Below the pieces are notes generated by a model, which worked only from the letters and a program-made list of their open reading frames with translations, ran no database searches and had not been told where the DNA came from. A stretch of 64,000 nt of DNA from Clostridia bacterium (GTDB lineage Bacteria; Bacillota; Clostridia; Oscillospirales; Acutalibacteraceae). This document shows, piece by piece, positions 41,421 through 55,207 of the stretch; the stretch's first letter is position 1; every line of letters begins with the position of its first letter. Position numbers and translations under genes: made by a program. The stretch spans positions 124,001-188,000 of the forward strand of contig JAFVSK010000023.1 in assembly GCA_017503785.1 (NCBI GenBank), written 5' to 3'.

Positions 41421-42494
41421 TTACGCGTTCAGTTTTAAATCGTTTTCGCGGATCCAGCCGATCTTGCGCAGCGGCAGGCTGATGAGCCACGTGAGCACGG
41501 CCGGCAGCACCACGCAAATGAGCAGCAGACCGATCCAATCCATCGTGGTGGGTGTGATGGCGGCCACGCCCTCCACCGTGGGGGCAACCCAGCCCGTCCA
41601 CACGCCGATGGGGCCGCACAGGCCACAGGTGCCCATGCCGGAATTGACGGCGGCTCCGTTCATTTGCAGTTTAAACACGCAGGTGGCGATGGGGCCCGTG
41701 ATGGCCGAGGCCAGCGTGGGCGGGATCCAGATGCGGGGGTTACGCACAATGTTGCCCATTTGCAGCATGCTGGTACCAAGTCCCTGCGACACCAAGCCGC
41801 CCCAGCGGTTTTCGCGGAAGCTCATGACCGCAAAGCCCACCATTTGGGCGCAGCAACCGGCTACCGCCGCGCCGCCTGCCAAGCCGGTGAGACCGAGGCT
41901 TGCGCAAATGGCCGCACTGGAAATGGGCAAGGTGAGCGCAATGCCCACCAGCACCGAAACTACGATGCCCATCCAGAAGGGAGCGAGCTCGGTGGCCTGC
42001 TTGATGAGCGTGCCGAACGCGCTGGCTGCCGTGCCGATGGGCGGCGCAATGAGCATAGCGAGTGCCACGCCCGAGAAAATGGTAACGGCGGGGGTTACCA
42101 AAATATCGACCTTGGTGGTCTTGCTGACCAGTTTGCCCAGTTCGGCAGCGATCAGCGCGATCACATACACAGCAAGAGGACCGCCGGCTCCGCCCTCAAT
42201 ATTGGCGGCATAGCCGACAGCGGCTAACGAAAACAGCACCATCGGCGGTGCTTTCAGCGCATGGCCGATCGCCACCGCCATGGCCGGGCCGGATACTGCT
42301 GCTGCGTAGGTTCCGATCTCGACCAAAAGCTCCACGCCGAGCTGCTGACCCAGCGTTTTGATGATGGTACCGATGAGCAACGAGCAGAACAAGCCCTGCG
42401 CCATGGCACCCATGGCATCAATGAAATAGCGCTTGAGCGAGAACTCAATACCTTGACGTTTTAAAAACGCCGCGAACCGTTCCTTTGCTGACAT
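41421..42494 (-). CDS. PTS EIIC-type permease (PfoR-like)
   Basis: A 357-residue membrane protein with about nine or ten helices and a short cytoplasmic N-terminus. FSLKRYFIDAMGAMAQGLFCSLLIGTIIKTLG, the SSAAICASLGLTGLAGGAAVAGCCAQMVGFA stretch and GLGTSMLQMGNIVRNPRIWIPPTLASAITGP are characteristic of the EIIC_2 family that includes the PfoR regulator-like proteins. No EIIA/EIIB domain is fused or adjacent. The ATG at 42494 is taken because AAGGAG is 9 bases upstream; an ATG three codons earlier abuts that site. It ends the proline operon, so an amino-acid-related role is possible; the substrate is unknown. Confidence 0.82.
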   Translation of the reverse strand: MSAKERFAAFLKRQGIEFSLKRYFIDAMGAMAQGLFCSLLIGTIIKTLGQQLGVELLVEIGTYAAAVSGPAMAVAIGHALKAPPMVLFSLAAVGYAANIEGGAGGPLAVYVIALIAAELGKLVSKTTKVDILVTPAVTIFSGVALAMLIAPPIGTAASAFGTLIKQATELAPFWMGIVVSVLVGIALTLPISSAAICASLGLTGLAGGAAVAGCCAQMVGFAVMSFRENRWGGLVSQGLGTSMLQMGNIVRNPRIWIPPTLASAITGPIATCVFKLQMNGAAVNSGMGTCGLCGPIGVWTGWVAPTVEGVAAITPTTMDWIGLLLICVVLPAVLTWLISLPLRKIGWIRENDLKLNA

Positions 42495-42507
42495 AGTTGA
42501 CATCTCC

Positions 42508-43311
42508 TTATTGTTTGCCGAGTTCCTTGGTACGTGTGAAGGCCGCATCCACAGCACCCATTACCGTGCCGCGGAATGCACCGTCCTCCAACGCGTGCAC
42601 GCCTGCAATGGTACTGCCGCCGGGACTGCACACGGCATCCTTCAATTCGCCGGGATGGCGGCCGTCGGTGAGCACCATTTTTGCTGCACCGCTCACGGTC
42701 TGTGCCGCATAGCGGAGGGCTTTATCACGAGGCAGACCGCATTCAACGCCGCCGTCTGCCAACGCTTCGATGAATTGATAAACAAACGCAGGGCCACAGC
42801 CCGAAAGGGCGCTGCCCGCATCAATCAACTGTTCGGGTAAGCGGTCGAACGAGCCGGCCGCACGCATTAAGTGCAAAAACGCCGTTTCGTCGGCTTCGGT
42901 GACCAAACCGTTGACCGTGTACAAAATCATACCCTCGCCAAGGGAGGCAGGGGTGTTGGGCATGATGCGAATAACGGGCAGCTCGGCACCCAGCCACGCG
43001 GTGATGGTGTCTATCGTAACGCCTGCGGCCATGCTGACGAGCACCACGTCGTTACGCTCGCGCAAAGCAGCAGCCAACTCGCCCACGACGGCGCCCAGCA
43101 CCTGCGGCTTTACGCCCAAAAACACAAAGCGGCAATCGCTCGCCACGGCAGCGTTATCCCCTGCCGTACAGCCGCATTGTGCGGCCAAGGCGGCGGCTTT
43201 GGCCGCATCGCCGTCGGACAGCAGCACCGCCGTGTTGGTTTTGCACGCGGCCGAAGCCAGCGCGCCGCCCATATTGCCGGTGCCGATAAATCCTGCGATA
43301 TACTTGCTCAT
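42508..43311 (-). CDS. proC: Pyrroline-5-carboxylate reductase
   Basis: A 267-residue enzyme making proline from pyrroline-5-carboxylate. The Rossmann motif is GFIGTGNMGGALA, and the C-terminal helix bundle includes GSALSGCGPAFVYQFIEALADGGVECGL and VCSPGGSTIAGVHALEDG. The ATG at 43311 has GGAG 8 bases upstream; a GTG three codons earlier abuts it. It lies between proA and the EIIC gene in the proBAC operon. Confidence 0.96.
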   Translation of the reverse strand: MSKYIAGFIGTGNMGGALASAACKTNTAVLLSDGDAAKAAALAAQCGCTAGDNAAVASDCRFVFLGVKPQVLGAVVGELAAALRERNDVVLVSMAAGVTIDTITAWLGAELPVIRIMPNTPASLGEGMILYTVNGLVTEADETAFLHLMRAAGSFDRLPEQLIDAGSALSGCGPAFVYQFIEALADGGVECGLPRDKALRYAAQTVSGAAKMVLTDGRHPGELKDAVCSPGGSTIAGVHALEDGAFRGTVMGAVDAAFTRTKELGKQ

Positions 43312-43323
43312 TGCAATCACTCC

Positions 43324-44565
43324 TTATCGGATCTGTCCGTTACCACGGACGACGTATTTATACGTAGTCAGCTCGCGAAGACCCATGGGGCCGCGGGCGT
43401 GCAGCTTTTGGGTGGAAATGCCGATCTCGCAGCCCAAGCCGAATTCGCCGCCGTCGGTAAACCGTGTGGAGGCATTGACGTACACCGCCGCACTGTCGAC
43501 CGCCGCCACAAAGCGGTCGGCCACCGCCGCATCTTCGGTGATGACAGCATCGCTGTGACCGGTGGAATGTGCGGCAACGTGCTCAATAGCGGCCTCGACG
43601 TCGTCTACCACCGCTACGGCAAGAATGTAATCTAAAAATTCGGTGTCGAAGTCGCGCTCGCTCGCGGGCGTACCCGCAATGATGGCGGCGGCGCGTTCAT
43701 CCAACCGAAGCTCGACAGGCTGCTCGCGGTTGGTAAGCCGCTCGCGCAGGCGCGGCAAAAACGTATCGGCAATAGCTTTATGTACCAAGCAGACCTCCTC
43801 GGCGTTGCACACCGAGGGACGGCTGGTTTTGGCGTTTTCAATAATGTTCAACGCTTTCTCAACATCGGCGGCGGCATCCACGTACACGTGGCAGATGCCC
43901 GTGCCGGTTTCGATGCACGGAACGGTGGCGTTTTCGACGCAGGCGCGGATGAGACCTGCACCGCCGCGGGGAATGAGCAGATCGACGTAGCCCACGGCAG
44001 TCATCAGCTCGTTGGCACTTTGGCGAGTGGTATCGCGCACCAGTTGGATCATATCCTCACAGATGCCGCATTGCTTTAACCCGGCACGCAGCGCCTCGGC
44101 AATGGCCAACGACGACCGAAACGCTTCCTTACCGCCGCGCAGCACGCACACGTTGCCGCTCTTAAATGCCAGCACCGCCGCATCCGAGGTGACGTTGGGA
44201 CGGCTTTCGTAGATCATGGCCGTAACGCCGATGGGTACGCTGAGTTTTTCTATGTGCAGGCCGTTTTCACGGTCGATGCGCTCCAGCACGCGACCCACCG
44301 GATCGGGCAACGCCGCGACCTGACGAATACCGTCGGCCATGGCGGCGATGCGAGCGGGGGTTAGTGCCAAGCGGTCGAGCATGACGGTGGACAAGGTGCC
44401 GCGGGCGGCCTCCATGTCGGCAGCGTTGGCTTCCAGAATGGCTTCGGTGTGCGCAAGCAGCGACTCGGCCATGACCTCCAGCGCTTGATTTTTTTGTTCG
44501 GTGGTGAGGCGGGATGCCTCACGGCAGGCGGCCTTGGCCGCTTTTAAAATCTCCTGCGTTGTCAT
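43324..44565 (-). CDS. proA: Gamma-glutamyl phosphate reductase
   Basis: A 413-residue aldehyde-dehydrogenase-fold enzyme reducing glutamyl 5-phosphate to the semialdehyde. The catalytic Cys is in [15 protein letters not shown], and [21 protein letters not shown] and [31 protein letters not shown] are strong family signatures. The ATG at 44565 overlaps the proB stop as ATGA. All of proB, proA and proC are present, giving the full route from glutamate to proline. Confidence 0.97.
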   Translation of the reverse strand: MTTQEILKAAKAACREASRLTTEQKNQALEVMAESLLAHTEAILEANAADMEAARGTLSTVMLDRLALTPARIAAMADGIRQVAALPDPVGRVLERIDRENGLHIEKLSVPIGVTAMIYESRPNVTSDAAVLAFKSGNVCVLRGGKEAFRSSLAIAEALRAGLKQCGICEDMIQLVRDTTRQSANELMTAVGYVDLLIPRGGAGLIRACVENATVPCIETGTGICHVYVDAAADVEKALNIIENAKTSRPSVCNAEEVCLVHKAIADTFLPRLRERLTNREQPVELRLDERAAAIIAGTPASERDFDTEFLDYILAVAVVDDVEAAIEHVAAHSTGHSDAVITEDAAVADRFVAAVDSAAVYVNASTRFTDGGEFGLGCEIGISTQKLHARGPMGLRELTTYKYVVRGNGQIR

Positions 44566-45338
44566 ACGGCACACCCTTTCCCCACAAAGCGTGTGCCCAC
44601 ACGCTCGCCGTCGGTAATGCGGTAGAGCACCTCGGGGTCGGCGCCGTTGGCGATGACCATATCAATGCCTGCCTCTACGGCAAGCTGCGCCGCATGCAGC
44701 TTGGTGGCCATGCCACCCGTGCCCAGCGACGAGCCGGCACCGCCTGCCAGCGCCAACACCTCCTCATCCACGGCATTGACCACGGGGATGAGCTTGGCAT
44801 CGGGATGGGTGTGAGGGTCGGCATCGTACAAGCCGTCGATATCCGACAGCAAAATCAGCAGATCGGCGTTCGCGTTGACGGCGACGATAGCCCCCAGCGA
44901 ATCGTTATCACCGATGCTGATCTCTTCGGTGGCGACGGTGTCGTTTTCGTTAATGATGGGCAGCGCACCCAGCTCCAGCAAACGGAACAGCGTGCGGTGG
45001 AAATTTTCGCGGCGCTCCTCATCGCGCAGATCGGCACCGGTGAGCAGAATTTGCGCAACGGTGTGATGATACTCGGAGAACAGCTTGTCGTAGGTGTACA
45101 TCAGCTCGCACTGGCCCACGGCGGCGGCCGCCTGCTTGGTGGCCATGTCGGTGGGGCGCGATTTCAGCGACAGCTTGCCCACACCCATGCCGATGGCACC
45201 CGAGGACACCAAAATGACCTCGTGGCCGGCGTTCTTTAAATCACTCATTACCTTGCACAACAACTCCACGCGGCGAATGTTGAGCTGCCCCGTGGTGTGT
45301 GCCAAGGTGGAGGTACCTATTTTAATAACGATACGCAT
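44562..45338 (-). CDS. proB: Glutamate 5-kinase (short form without PUA domain)
   Basis: A 258-residue amino-acid kinase that phosphorylates glutamate for proline synthesis. It begins [14 protein letters not shown] and has [28 protein letters not shown] and [32 protein letters not shown]. Well-studied ProB proteins of about 365 residues have a C-terminal PUA domain; this one ends after the kinase domain, as in short ProB forms. It is the first biosynthetic gene of the operon, 14 bases after the beta-lactamase-like gene. Confidence 0.96.
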   Translation of the reverse strand: MRIVIKIGTSTLAHTTGQLNIRRVELLCKVMSDLKNAGHEVILVSSGAIGMGVGKLSLKSRPTDMATKQAAAAVGQCELMYTYDKLFSEYHHTVAQILLTGADLRDEERRENFHRTLFRLLELGALPIINENDTVATEEISIGDNDSLGAIVAVNANADLLILLSDIDGLYDADPHTHPDAKLIPVVNAVDEEVLALAGGAGSSLGTGGMATKLHAAQLAVEAGIDMVIANGADPEVLYRITDGERVGTRFVGKGCAV

Positions 45339-45352
45339 GAAGCATGCCCCTT

Positions 45353-46354
45353 TCAGTCGGCGTGAAATGCGGTGTGAAGGATATCGATTTGCTTGGCCAA
45401 TTCGTGATAGGCTGTCATGGAGGCGGCGGCAAACGGTTCCAGCGAGGTGGCCACCGCCAGCACGAACGGCTGCTCGGCGTAGACGATAGCGCCGTCGTGG
45501 AACGCGTTTTCGATATTTTTGGTGTCGCCGTATTTATGGGCGACCGTGTATTTATTGCGGTAGGCCTCGACCAGCTGGCTTTCCTCGGAGGTGGAGGTCA
45601 TCCATGTTTTAAGGCGCTTGGCATCTTCGCTGCCGGTTTCGAGGAACTTGGCGATATCGGCCATGTACAAGCCGATATCCCGCGCCGACAGATAACCAAA
45701 CCGCGGCCGCGGATAGGTGAGCACGCAATTGCTGTTCGCATTGGCCTTAATGCCGAGCTCTGCGGCGTAGGTGTTGAACTCCTTAAAGCCGAAGCGCTTA
45801 TTTAACATATAATAAGCGGTATTGTCGCTGTAGCGGATGGCGTTCTCCATCAGCTGATCGACGGTGAACTGCGTGCCTGCCGGCTCCTTATCCACCACGC
45901 CCGAGCCGCCCTGCTTATCGGACGAGAGCATGGTGAGTTTTTCCGAGCCGTCGATACCGCTCGCCAGCAGCCACTTGACATACGGCGCTTTAATAACGCT
46001 GGCGGCTTGATAGGCGCGGTCGGCACGGTATTCAACGGAATAGCCGCTTTCGAGGTCGTAGTAGTAAAAGGAGATCTGACCGTTGTGAGTTTTGCAAAGC
46101 TGCTCCAGCTGTTGCAGGGCTGCCTTGGCCTCTGCCCGCTCCACCGGCATATTCACCAGCAGCGAAGTGCTGTTGGCTGCCGTGCTGGTTTTTATGGGCA
46201 TACGCGTGGTAGTTGTGGTGGGCACCGTGGTGGTGACCGTGGTGGTCGACAAAGCGGGCTCCTGCGGCTCACCTTTGCGGCCGCGAAGCAACAGGCCGAG
46301 CATCAGGGCTAAAATTACCGCTAACACACAAGCACTGGCAACCAGTTTTTTCAA
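45353..46354 (-). CDS. Membrane-anchored class A beta-lactamase-like serine hydrolase
   Basis: A 333-residue protein with an N-terminal membrane helix (5-24), a Thr-rich linker (36-52) and an extracellular serine hydrolase domain. The active-site motifs are SVIK (Ser119-Lys122), SDN (176-178) and KYG (274-276, where beta-lactamases have KTG or KSG). The domain may cut or bind peptidoglycan-related substrates; a true antibiotic resistance role is not proven. The start is TTG 46354 after AGAGGG. It precedes proB by 14 bases, a curious operon partner for proline synthesis. Confidence 0.82.
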   Translation of the reverse strand: MKKLVASACVLAVILALMLGLLLRGRKGEPQEPALSTTTVTTTVPTTTTTRMPIKTSTAANSTSLLVNMPVERAEAKAALQQLEQLCKTHNGQISFYYYDLESGYSVEYRADRAYQAASVIKAPYVKWLLASGIDGSEKLTMLSSDKQGGSGVVDKEPAGTQFTVDQLMENAIRYSDNTAYYMLNKRFGFKEFNTYAAELGIKANANSNCVLTYPRPRFGYLSARDIGLYMADIAKFLETGSEDAKRLKTWMTSTSEESQLVEAYRNKYTVAHKYGDTKNIENAFHDGAIVYAEQPFVLAVATSLEPFAAASMTAYHELAKQIDILHTAFHAD

Positions 46355-46511
46355 GACGGCGACCCTCTTTCTGATACGAATTAAACAACGGAGCCGGGCG
46401 TTTCACACCCTTGTTTTCCGTGAGATTTCACAAATCGCGGAAGCAGCTTTTGGCGAGCTCGGGTAAAAACGGAAAAATATATAAAAAAACCTGCCAATTC
46501 TCAAAAAAACA

Positions 46512-46540
46512 TTGACAAAGGCAGTTAAATCCTGTATTAT
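46512..46540 (+). promoter_or_regulatory. SigA promoter of rpoB-rpoC
   Basis: TTGACA, 17 bases, TATTAT; a second possible -10, TATACT, is at 46543-46548. Confidence 0.75.
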
Positions 46541-46557
46541 AGTATACTGCACAACCA

Positions 46558-46634
46558 GCGAAGACCCCCAAAAGATACCAGTAAAATTGTAGCACAAACG
46601 CTCACAAATTGCAAGTGCTTTTTTCAGTCTTCGC
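46558..46634 (+). promoter_or_regulatory. Structured rpoB leader with terminator-like hairpin
   Basis: GCGAAGAC (46558-46565) and GTCTTCGC (46627-46634) close a long stem. Inside, AGCAC (46591) pairs with GTGCT (46615) followed by six T. A small GGTG-GTAA-CACC hairpin lies just after. The arrangement could act as an attenuator, but the inner stem is short. Confidence 0.4.
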
Positions 46635-46687
46635 CGGAACACTTGGTGGTAACACCGCGGAATAAAGAACAGGAGTGATGGAAGCCT

Positions 46688-50416
<3,729 letters not shown>

Positions 50417-50435
50417 GAGAGGGGGCTGAATTACT

Positions 50436-53400
50436 ATGATGGAATTTAACGTTTTCGATTCGATCAAGATCGGTCTTGCCTCCCCCGAGCAAATTCGCGA
50501 GTGGTCCTACGGCGAAGTGAAGAAGCCGGAGACCATCAACTATCGCACGCTCAAGCCCGAACGCGACGGCTTGTTCTGCGAGCGCATCTTCGGGCCTACC
50601 AAGGACTGGGAATGCCATTGCGGTAAGTACAAGCGTATTCGCTACAAGGGCAAGATCTGCGACCGCTGCGGCGTTGAAGTAACGCGCGCAAAGGTGCGCC
50701 GCGAACGTATGGGCCACATTGAATTGGCGGCTCCCGTATCGCACATTTGGTATTTCAAGGGTATTCCCTCTCGCATGGGCCTGCTGCTGGAGATCTCTCC
50801 CCGCTTGCTGGAGCAGGTGCTGTATTTCACCTCGTATATCGTGGTGGATCCCGGCGATACGCCGCTGGCAGCAAAGCAGGTGCTGAGCGAAAAGGATTAT
50901 CGCGATATGCGCGAAAAGTATGAGGATGATTTCGATGCCGGTATGGGCGCCGAATACATTCAGAAGCTTCTCGCTGCACTCGACTTGGAGAAGCTGTCTG
51001 AAGAACTGAAGGAAGAACTGGAAAGCGCTACCGGCCAAAAGCGCGCACGCTTGCTGAAGCGCTTGGAGGTTGTGGAGTCGTTCCGCTTGTCGGGTAACCG
51101 CCCCGAGTGGATGATCATGGACGTTATTCCGGTTATTCCGCCGGATATTCGCCCGATGGTTCAGCTGGACGGCGGCCGTTTTGCCACCTCCGACCTGAAC
51201 GATCTGTACCGCCGCGTGATCAACCGCAACAACCGTTTGAAGAAAATGTTGGAGCTGGGCGCGCCGGATATCATTGTTCGCAACGAAAAGCGTATGCTGC
51301 AGGAAGCGGTGGACGCGCTGATCGATAACGGCCGCCGCGGCCGTCCGGTCACCGGCCCGAACAACCGCTCGCTGAAGTCGCTGTCGGATATGCTGAAGGG
51401 TAAGCAGGGTCGCTTCCGTCAGAACCTGCTGGGTAAGCGTGTTGACTACTCCGGCCGTTCGGTTATCGTTGTCGGCCCCGAGCTGAAAATGTATCAGTGC
51501 GGTCTGCCTAAGGAAATGGCGCTGGAGCTGTTTAAGCCCTTCGTGATGAAGCGCTTGGTGGAGACCGGTGCTGCCGGTAACATCAAATCTGCCCGTAAGA
51601 TGGTGGATCGCGTGCGTCCCGAGGTGTGGGATGCGCTGGAGATCGTCATTAAAGACCATCCCGTTATGCTCAACCGTGCACCTACCCTGCACCGTTTGGG
51701 TATTCAGGCCTTTGAGCCCGTGCTGGTGGAAGGCCGCGCCATTAAGCTGCATCCGCTGGCCTGTACCGCCTTTAACGCCGACTTCGACGGCGACCAGATG
51801 GCTGTGCACGTGCCGCTGTCGGCCGAAGCTCAGGCCGAGGCTCGCTTCCTGATGCTGGCTGCCGGTAACCTGTTGAAGCCGTCCGACGGACGCCCGGTTA
51901 CCGTTCCCACGCAGGATATGGTGCTTGGTTCCTACTACCTCACCATTGAGAAGCCCGGCGAGCCCGGCGAAGGCAAGACCTTCCGCGATGAGAACGAGGC
52001 CATGATGGCCTACTCCGACGGCGTGATCGGCTTGCATGCCAAGATCCGTGTGCGCCGCACGCTGGAGATCGACGGACAGAAGATGTCGCGCATTGTGGAA
52101 ACCACCATCGGCCGCATCATCTTCAACCAGCCCGTTCCGCAGGATCTGGGTCTGGTGGAGCGTAAAAATCCCGAGGATCTGTTCCTCTATGAGGTCAACT
52201 ACAAGGTTGGCAAGAAGCAGCTGTCGCAGATCATTGACAAGTGCATTAAGGTGCACGGTCCCGCCCGTACCTCTGAAGTGCTGGATGCCATTAAGGCCCA
52301 GGGCTACAAGTACTCCACGAAGGGTGCTTTGACGGTGGCGGTTGTGGATGCCTCCATCCCGCCCGAGAAGAAGCAGCTCATTGCCGAGGCTGAGGCCACG
52401 GTGGATCAGATCACCGATCTGTACAACCAGGGCTTGCTGTCCGACGAGGAGCGTTACCAGATGGTTATCCGCACCTGGAACGACACCACCGACAAGGTTA
52501 CCGCTGCTCTGAACAGCAACATGGATCCGTTCAACCCCATCTACATGATGTCCGACTCCGGTGCTCGTGGCTCGATTGCCCAGATCCGTCAGTTGGCCGG
52601 TATGCGCGGTCTGATCGCCAACACCTCCGGTCGTACCATTGAGGTGCCGATCCGTGCAAACTACCGTGAAGGCTTGAACATTTTGGAATACTTCATCTCG
52701 TCGCGTGGTGCTCGTAAGGGCTTGGCGGATACCGCTCTGCGTACCGCTGACTCCGGTTACCTCACCCGCCGCTTGGTTGACGTTTCGCAGGATGTTATCA
52801 TCCGCGAGGACGATTGCGGCACGCACGAGGGTATCGAGGTTTACGATATCAAGGACGGCAAGGAAATGATCGAGCCGTTGACCGAGCGTTTGGTCGGCCG
52901 TTATTTGGCAGAGGACTTTGTGGATCCTGCCACCGGCGAAGTGATCGTTGACCGCCACACCATGATGAACGACCGCATTGCCAAGATGCTGGTGAACGAC
53001 TACGGCGTTGAGCGCATTAAGATCCGTTCGGTGCTCACCTGCCAGGCCAAGCACGGCGTTTGCGCCAAGTGCTACGGTTCGAACCTGGCCACGGTGGATC
53101 CCGTTACGGTTGGCGAGGCTGTGGGTATCATTGCTGCTCAGTCCATCGGTGAACCCGGTACGCAGCTGACGATGCGTACCTTCCACACCGGTGGTGTTGC
53201 CTCCGCTGAAGATATCACGCAGGGTCTTCCCCGCGTTGAGGAACTGTTCGAAGGCCGCAAGCCGAAGTCGCTGGCTATCATCTCCGAGATCGACGGCGTT
53301 GTCCGCTTGGGCGAGGAGAAGAAAAAGCGCGTGATCTACGTAACCTCCACCGATCCCGAGAACGTGGACGAACGCAGCTATCCCATTTCGTTCGGTTCGC

Positions 53401-54074
53401 GTATTCGCGTGCAGGAGGGCGACGTGGTGAAGAAGGGCGACCGCCTGACCGAGGGTTCCATCAACCCGCACGATATTCTGGCTGTCAGCGGTGCCGAGGC
53501 TGTGCAGAACTACCTGATTCAGGAAGTGCAGCGCACCTACCGTATGCAGGGTGTTGACATCAACGACAAGCACGTTGAGGTTATCGTTCGCCAGATGATG
53601 CGCAAGGTGAAGGTTGACGACGCCGGCGATACCTATCTGCTGGGCGGCGCGATGATCGATCGCAGCCAGTTCGATGCCGAAAACGCCCGTGTGCGTGCCC
53701 GCATTGAAGCCGGTGACATTCATTTGAAAGAGGCCACCTGCTCGCCTGTGCTGCTGGGTATTACCAAGGCTTCGCTGGCAACGGATTCGTTCCTGTCGGC
53801 TGCCTCCTTCCAGGAGACCACCCGCGTGCTCACCGATGCCGCTATCAAGGGCAAGGCTGATCCGCTGCTGGGCTTGAAGGAAAACGTCATTATCGGTAAG
53901 CTCATCCCTGCCGGTACCGGTATGGATGTGTATAACAACGTGGACGTGATCAACACCCACGCTTCCAGCGACGATCCGTATGTTGCCGCACTGCGCAGCA
54001 TGCTGGAGGAAGGCGAAAACGCCGAACCCGTGGAAATTGCCGAGGAAGAGTCCGACGACAACACCGAGGAATAA
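50436..54074 (+). CDS. rpoC: RNA polymerase beta' subunit
   Basis: A 1212-residue beta' subunit. The N-terminal zinc site is in [20 protein letters not shown], the catalytic Mg loop is [12 protein letters not shown], the bridge helix and trigger region are represented by [18 protein letters not shown], and the second zinc site is CGTHEG...[37 protein letters not shown] is fully conserved. It ends with an acidic tail and a strong terminator. Confidence 0.98.
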   Translation: MMEFNVFDSIKIGLASPEQIREWSYGEVKKPETINYRTLKPERDGLFCERIFGPTKDWECHCGKYKRIRYKGKICDRCGVEVTRAKVRRERMGHIELAAPVSHIWYFKGIPSRMGLLLEISPRLLEQVLYFTSYIVVDPGDTPLAAKQVLSEKDYRDMREKYEDDFDAGMGAEYIQKLLAALDLEKLSEELKEELESATGQKRARLLKRLEVVESFRLSGNRPEWMIMDVIPVIPPDIRPMVQLDGGRFATSDLNDLYRRVINRNNRLKKMLELGAPDIIVRNEKRMLQEAVDALIDNGRRGRPVTGPNNRSLKSLSDMLKGKQGRFRQNLLGKRVDYSGRSVIVVGPELKMYQCGLPKEMALELFKPFVMKRLVETGAAGNIKSARKMVDRVRPEVWDALEIVIKDHPVMLNRAPTLHRLGIQAFEPVLVEGRAIKLHPLACTAFNADFDGDQMAVHVPLSAEAQAEARFLMLAAGNLLKPSDGRPVTVPTQDMVLGSYYLTIEKPGEPGEGKTFRDENEAMMAYSDGVIGLHAKIRVRRTLEIDGQKMSRIVETTIGRIIFNQPVPQDLGLVERKNPEDLFLYEVNYKVGKKQLSQIIDKCIKVHGPARTSEVLDAIKAQGYKYSTKGALTVAVVDASIPPEKKQLIAEAEATVDQITDLYNQGLLSDEERYQMVIRTWNDTTDKVTAALNSNMDPFNPIYMMSDSGARGSIAQIRQLAGMRGLIANTSGRTIEVPIRANYREGLNILEYFISSRGARKGLADTALRTADSGYLTRRLVDVSQDVIIREDDCGTHEGIEVYDIKDGKEMIEPLTERLVGRYLAEDFVDPATGEVIVDRHTMMNDRIAKMLVNDYGVERIKIRSVLTCQAKHGVCAKCYGSNLATVDPVTVGEAVGIIAAQSIGEPGTQLTMRTFHTGGVASAEDITQGLPRVEELFEGRKPKSLAIISEIDGVVRLGEEKKKRVIYVTSTDPENVDERSYPISFGSRIRVQEGDVVKKGDRLTEGSINPHDILAVSGAEAVQNYLIQEVQRTYRMQGVDINDKHVEVIVRQMMRKVKVDDAGDTYLLGGAMIDRSQFDAENARVRARIEAGDIHLKEATCSPVLLGITKASLATDSFLSAASFQETTRVLTDAAIKGKADPLLGLKENVIIGKLIPAGTGMDVYNNVDVINTHASSDDPYVAALRSMLEEGENAEPVEIAEEESDDNTEE

Positions 54075-54083
54075 ACGTATAAA

Positions 54084-54118
54084 CAAAACCCCCTGCTTCG
54101 CAAGAAGCGGGGGTTTTG
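54084..54118 (+). terminator. Terminator of rpoB-rpoC
   Basis: AAAACCCCC and GCTTC pair with GAAGC and GGGGGTTTT around a GCAA tetraloop, with a single T bulge; then GTA. Confidence 0.88.
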
Positions 54119-54128
54119 TATTTGGGTC

Positions 54129-54157
54129 TTTACTTTTTCGACAAAATTTGGTACAGT
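54129..54157 (+). promoter_or_regulatory. Promoter of apt
   Basis: TTTACT, 17 bases, TACAGT, 36 bases before the ATG. Confidence 0.6.
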
Positions 54158-54192
54158 AGAAGTGTACTTTTAATAAAAGGAAGTGACGACCG

Positions 54193-54717
54193 ATGAAATC
54201 GGTAAAGGATTATGTGTTGACCATTCCGGATTTTCCGGAACCGGGTATTATGTTTCGCGACCTCACCTCGGTGCTGCAGGATGCCGACGGCTTTCAGCTG
54301 GCCATTGACGAAATGCTGAACGCACTGGACGGTGTGGAATTCGACGTGATTGCGGGTGCGGAGTCGCGCGGATTTATTCTGGGTGCTCCCCTCGCCTATC
54401 AGCTGCACAAGCCGTTTGTGCCCATCCGCAAGCAGGGCAAGCTGCCGCGTGACGTGGTGTGGCAGGAGTATGAGCTGGAATACGGCACGGCGGTGATCGA
54501 GATGCACCGCGATGCCATTAAGCCCGGTCAAAAGGTGGTGCTGGTGGACGATTTGATGGCCACCGGCGGCACCATTGCCGCCTGCGCCAAGCTGGTGGAA
54601 GAACTGGGCGGCGAGGTTGTGAAGATTTTGTTCTTGATGGAACTGAAGGGTCTTAACGGCCGCGCCAAGTTAAACGGCTACAACGTGGAATCGGTTGTGG
54701 AATACGAAGGAAAATAA
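54193..54717 (+). CDS. apt: Adenine phosphoribosyltransferase
   Basis: A 174-residue purine salvage enzyme making AMP from adenine and PRPP. The PRPP loop is VVLVDDLMATGGTIAACAKL, and FDVIAGAESRGFILGAPLAYQLHKPFVPIRKQGKLP is the family signature. Length is typical. It is a single gene between two terminators. Confidence 0.97.
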   Translation: MKSVKDYVLTIPDFPEPGIMFRDLTSVLQDADGFQLAIDEMLNALDGVEFDVIAGAESRGFILGAPLAYQLHKPFVPIRKQGKLPRDVVWQEYELEYGTAVIEMHRDAIKPGQKVVLVDDLMATGGTIAACAKLVEELGGEVVKILFLMELKGLNGRAKLNGYNVESVVEYEGK

Positions 54718-54730
54718 GCTTGTTTCCCAC

Positions 54731-54768
54731 AAAGAGCCTTCCCCCCTTGGGAAGGCTCTTTGTTTTTT
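54731..54768 (+). terminator. Terminator of apt
   Basis: AAAGAGCCTTCCC pairs with GGGAAGGCTCTTT over 5 bases, followed by GTTTTTTT. Confidence 0.9.
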
Positions 54769-54781
54769 TACAAAAAATGGA

Positions 54782-54810
54782 TTGACAGGCCGGCCGGGAT
54801 ATGCTATTTT
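54782..54810 (+). promoter_or_regulatory. Promoter of the GntR-ABC-lipoprotein operon
   Basis: TTGACA, 17 bases, TATTTT, directly before the palindromic operator. Confidence 0.7.
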
Positions 54811-54830
54811 TGTATTAGTGAGATAGTACA
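54811..54830 (+). promoter_or_regulatory. Candidate GntR-family operator
   Basis: TGTATTA and TAGTACA form an inverted repeat with 6 bases between and one mismatched pair. It covers the expected transcription start, where the encoded regulator would repress its own operon. Confidence 0.55.
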
Positions 54831-54847
54831 GTAAAGGAGGAGGACGC

Positions 54848-55207
54848 TTGAACTGGAAACCAAGTAAGGCACGCGCGATCTGCCCGCAGATCTGTGAGCA
54901 TTTGTGTGAGCGCATTGCGCGCGGCGAGCTGACCGCCGAGGAGCGTCTGCCATCGGTGCGGGAATACGCCGTGCAGATCGGCGTGAATCCGAACACGGTG
55001 CAACACGCGTTTGACGTGCTGGCACAGGAGGGTGTGCTGTACGCCGTGCAAAACGTGGGGTGGTTTGTGGGACGTGATGCTACCCCCGCCAAGCAAACCG
55101 TACAGCGACTTGCCGAAGAAAAGACCGCCGCGTTTTTTGAGGAAATGGCAAACCTGGGTTGGGATGCCGAGACGGTGAAACGCTTTGTAAAGGAGTGGAC
55201 GATATGA
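54848..55207 (+). CDS. GntR-family (YtrA-type) transcriptional regulator
   Basis: A 119-residue short GntR regulator. The winged helix is at residues 9-75: [52 protein letters not shown]. The C-terminal domain is a short helical dimerisation segment as in YtrA-type regulators of ABC operons, not a ligand domain of the FadR or HutC kind. It starts at TTG 54848 after AAAGGAGGAGG. Its stop overlaps the start of the ABC ATPase (ATGA). Confidence 0.92.
   Translation: MNWKPSKARAICPQICEHLCERIARGELTAEERLPSVREYAVQIGVNPNTVQHAFDVLAQEGVLYAVQNVGWFVGRDATPAKQTVQRLAEEKTAAFFEEMANLGWDAETVKRFVKEWTI

Larger units (their letters stand above)
46355..46687 (+). other. Intergenic region upstream of rpoB
   Basis: This 333-base gap holds no gene that I can support. 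It contains the rpoB promoter at 46512 and a structured leader. The left 150 bases, before the minus-strand beta-lactamase-like gene, show only a weak minus-strand -10 (TTTAAT) and nothing else recognisable. Confidence 0.6.

Noticed and set aside
46640-46670. GGTGGTAACACCGCGG before rpoB resembles the T-box conserved sequence.
   Set aside because: The bases form a simple GGTG-GTAA-CACC hairpin; no specifier stem or T-box antiterminator arrangement is present and rpoB is not a T-box target.
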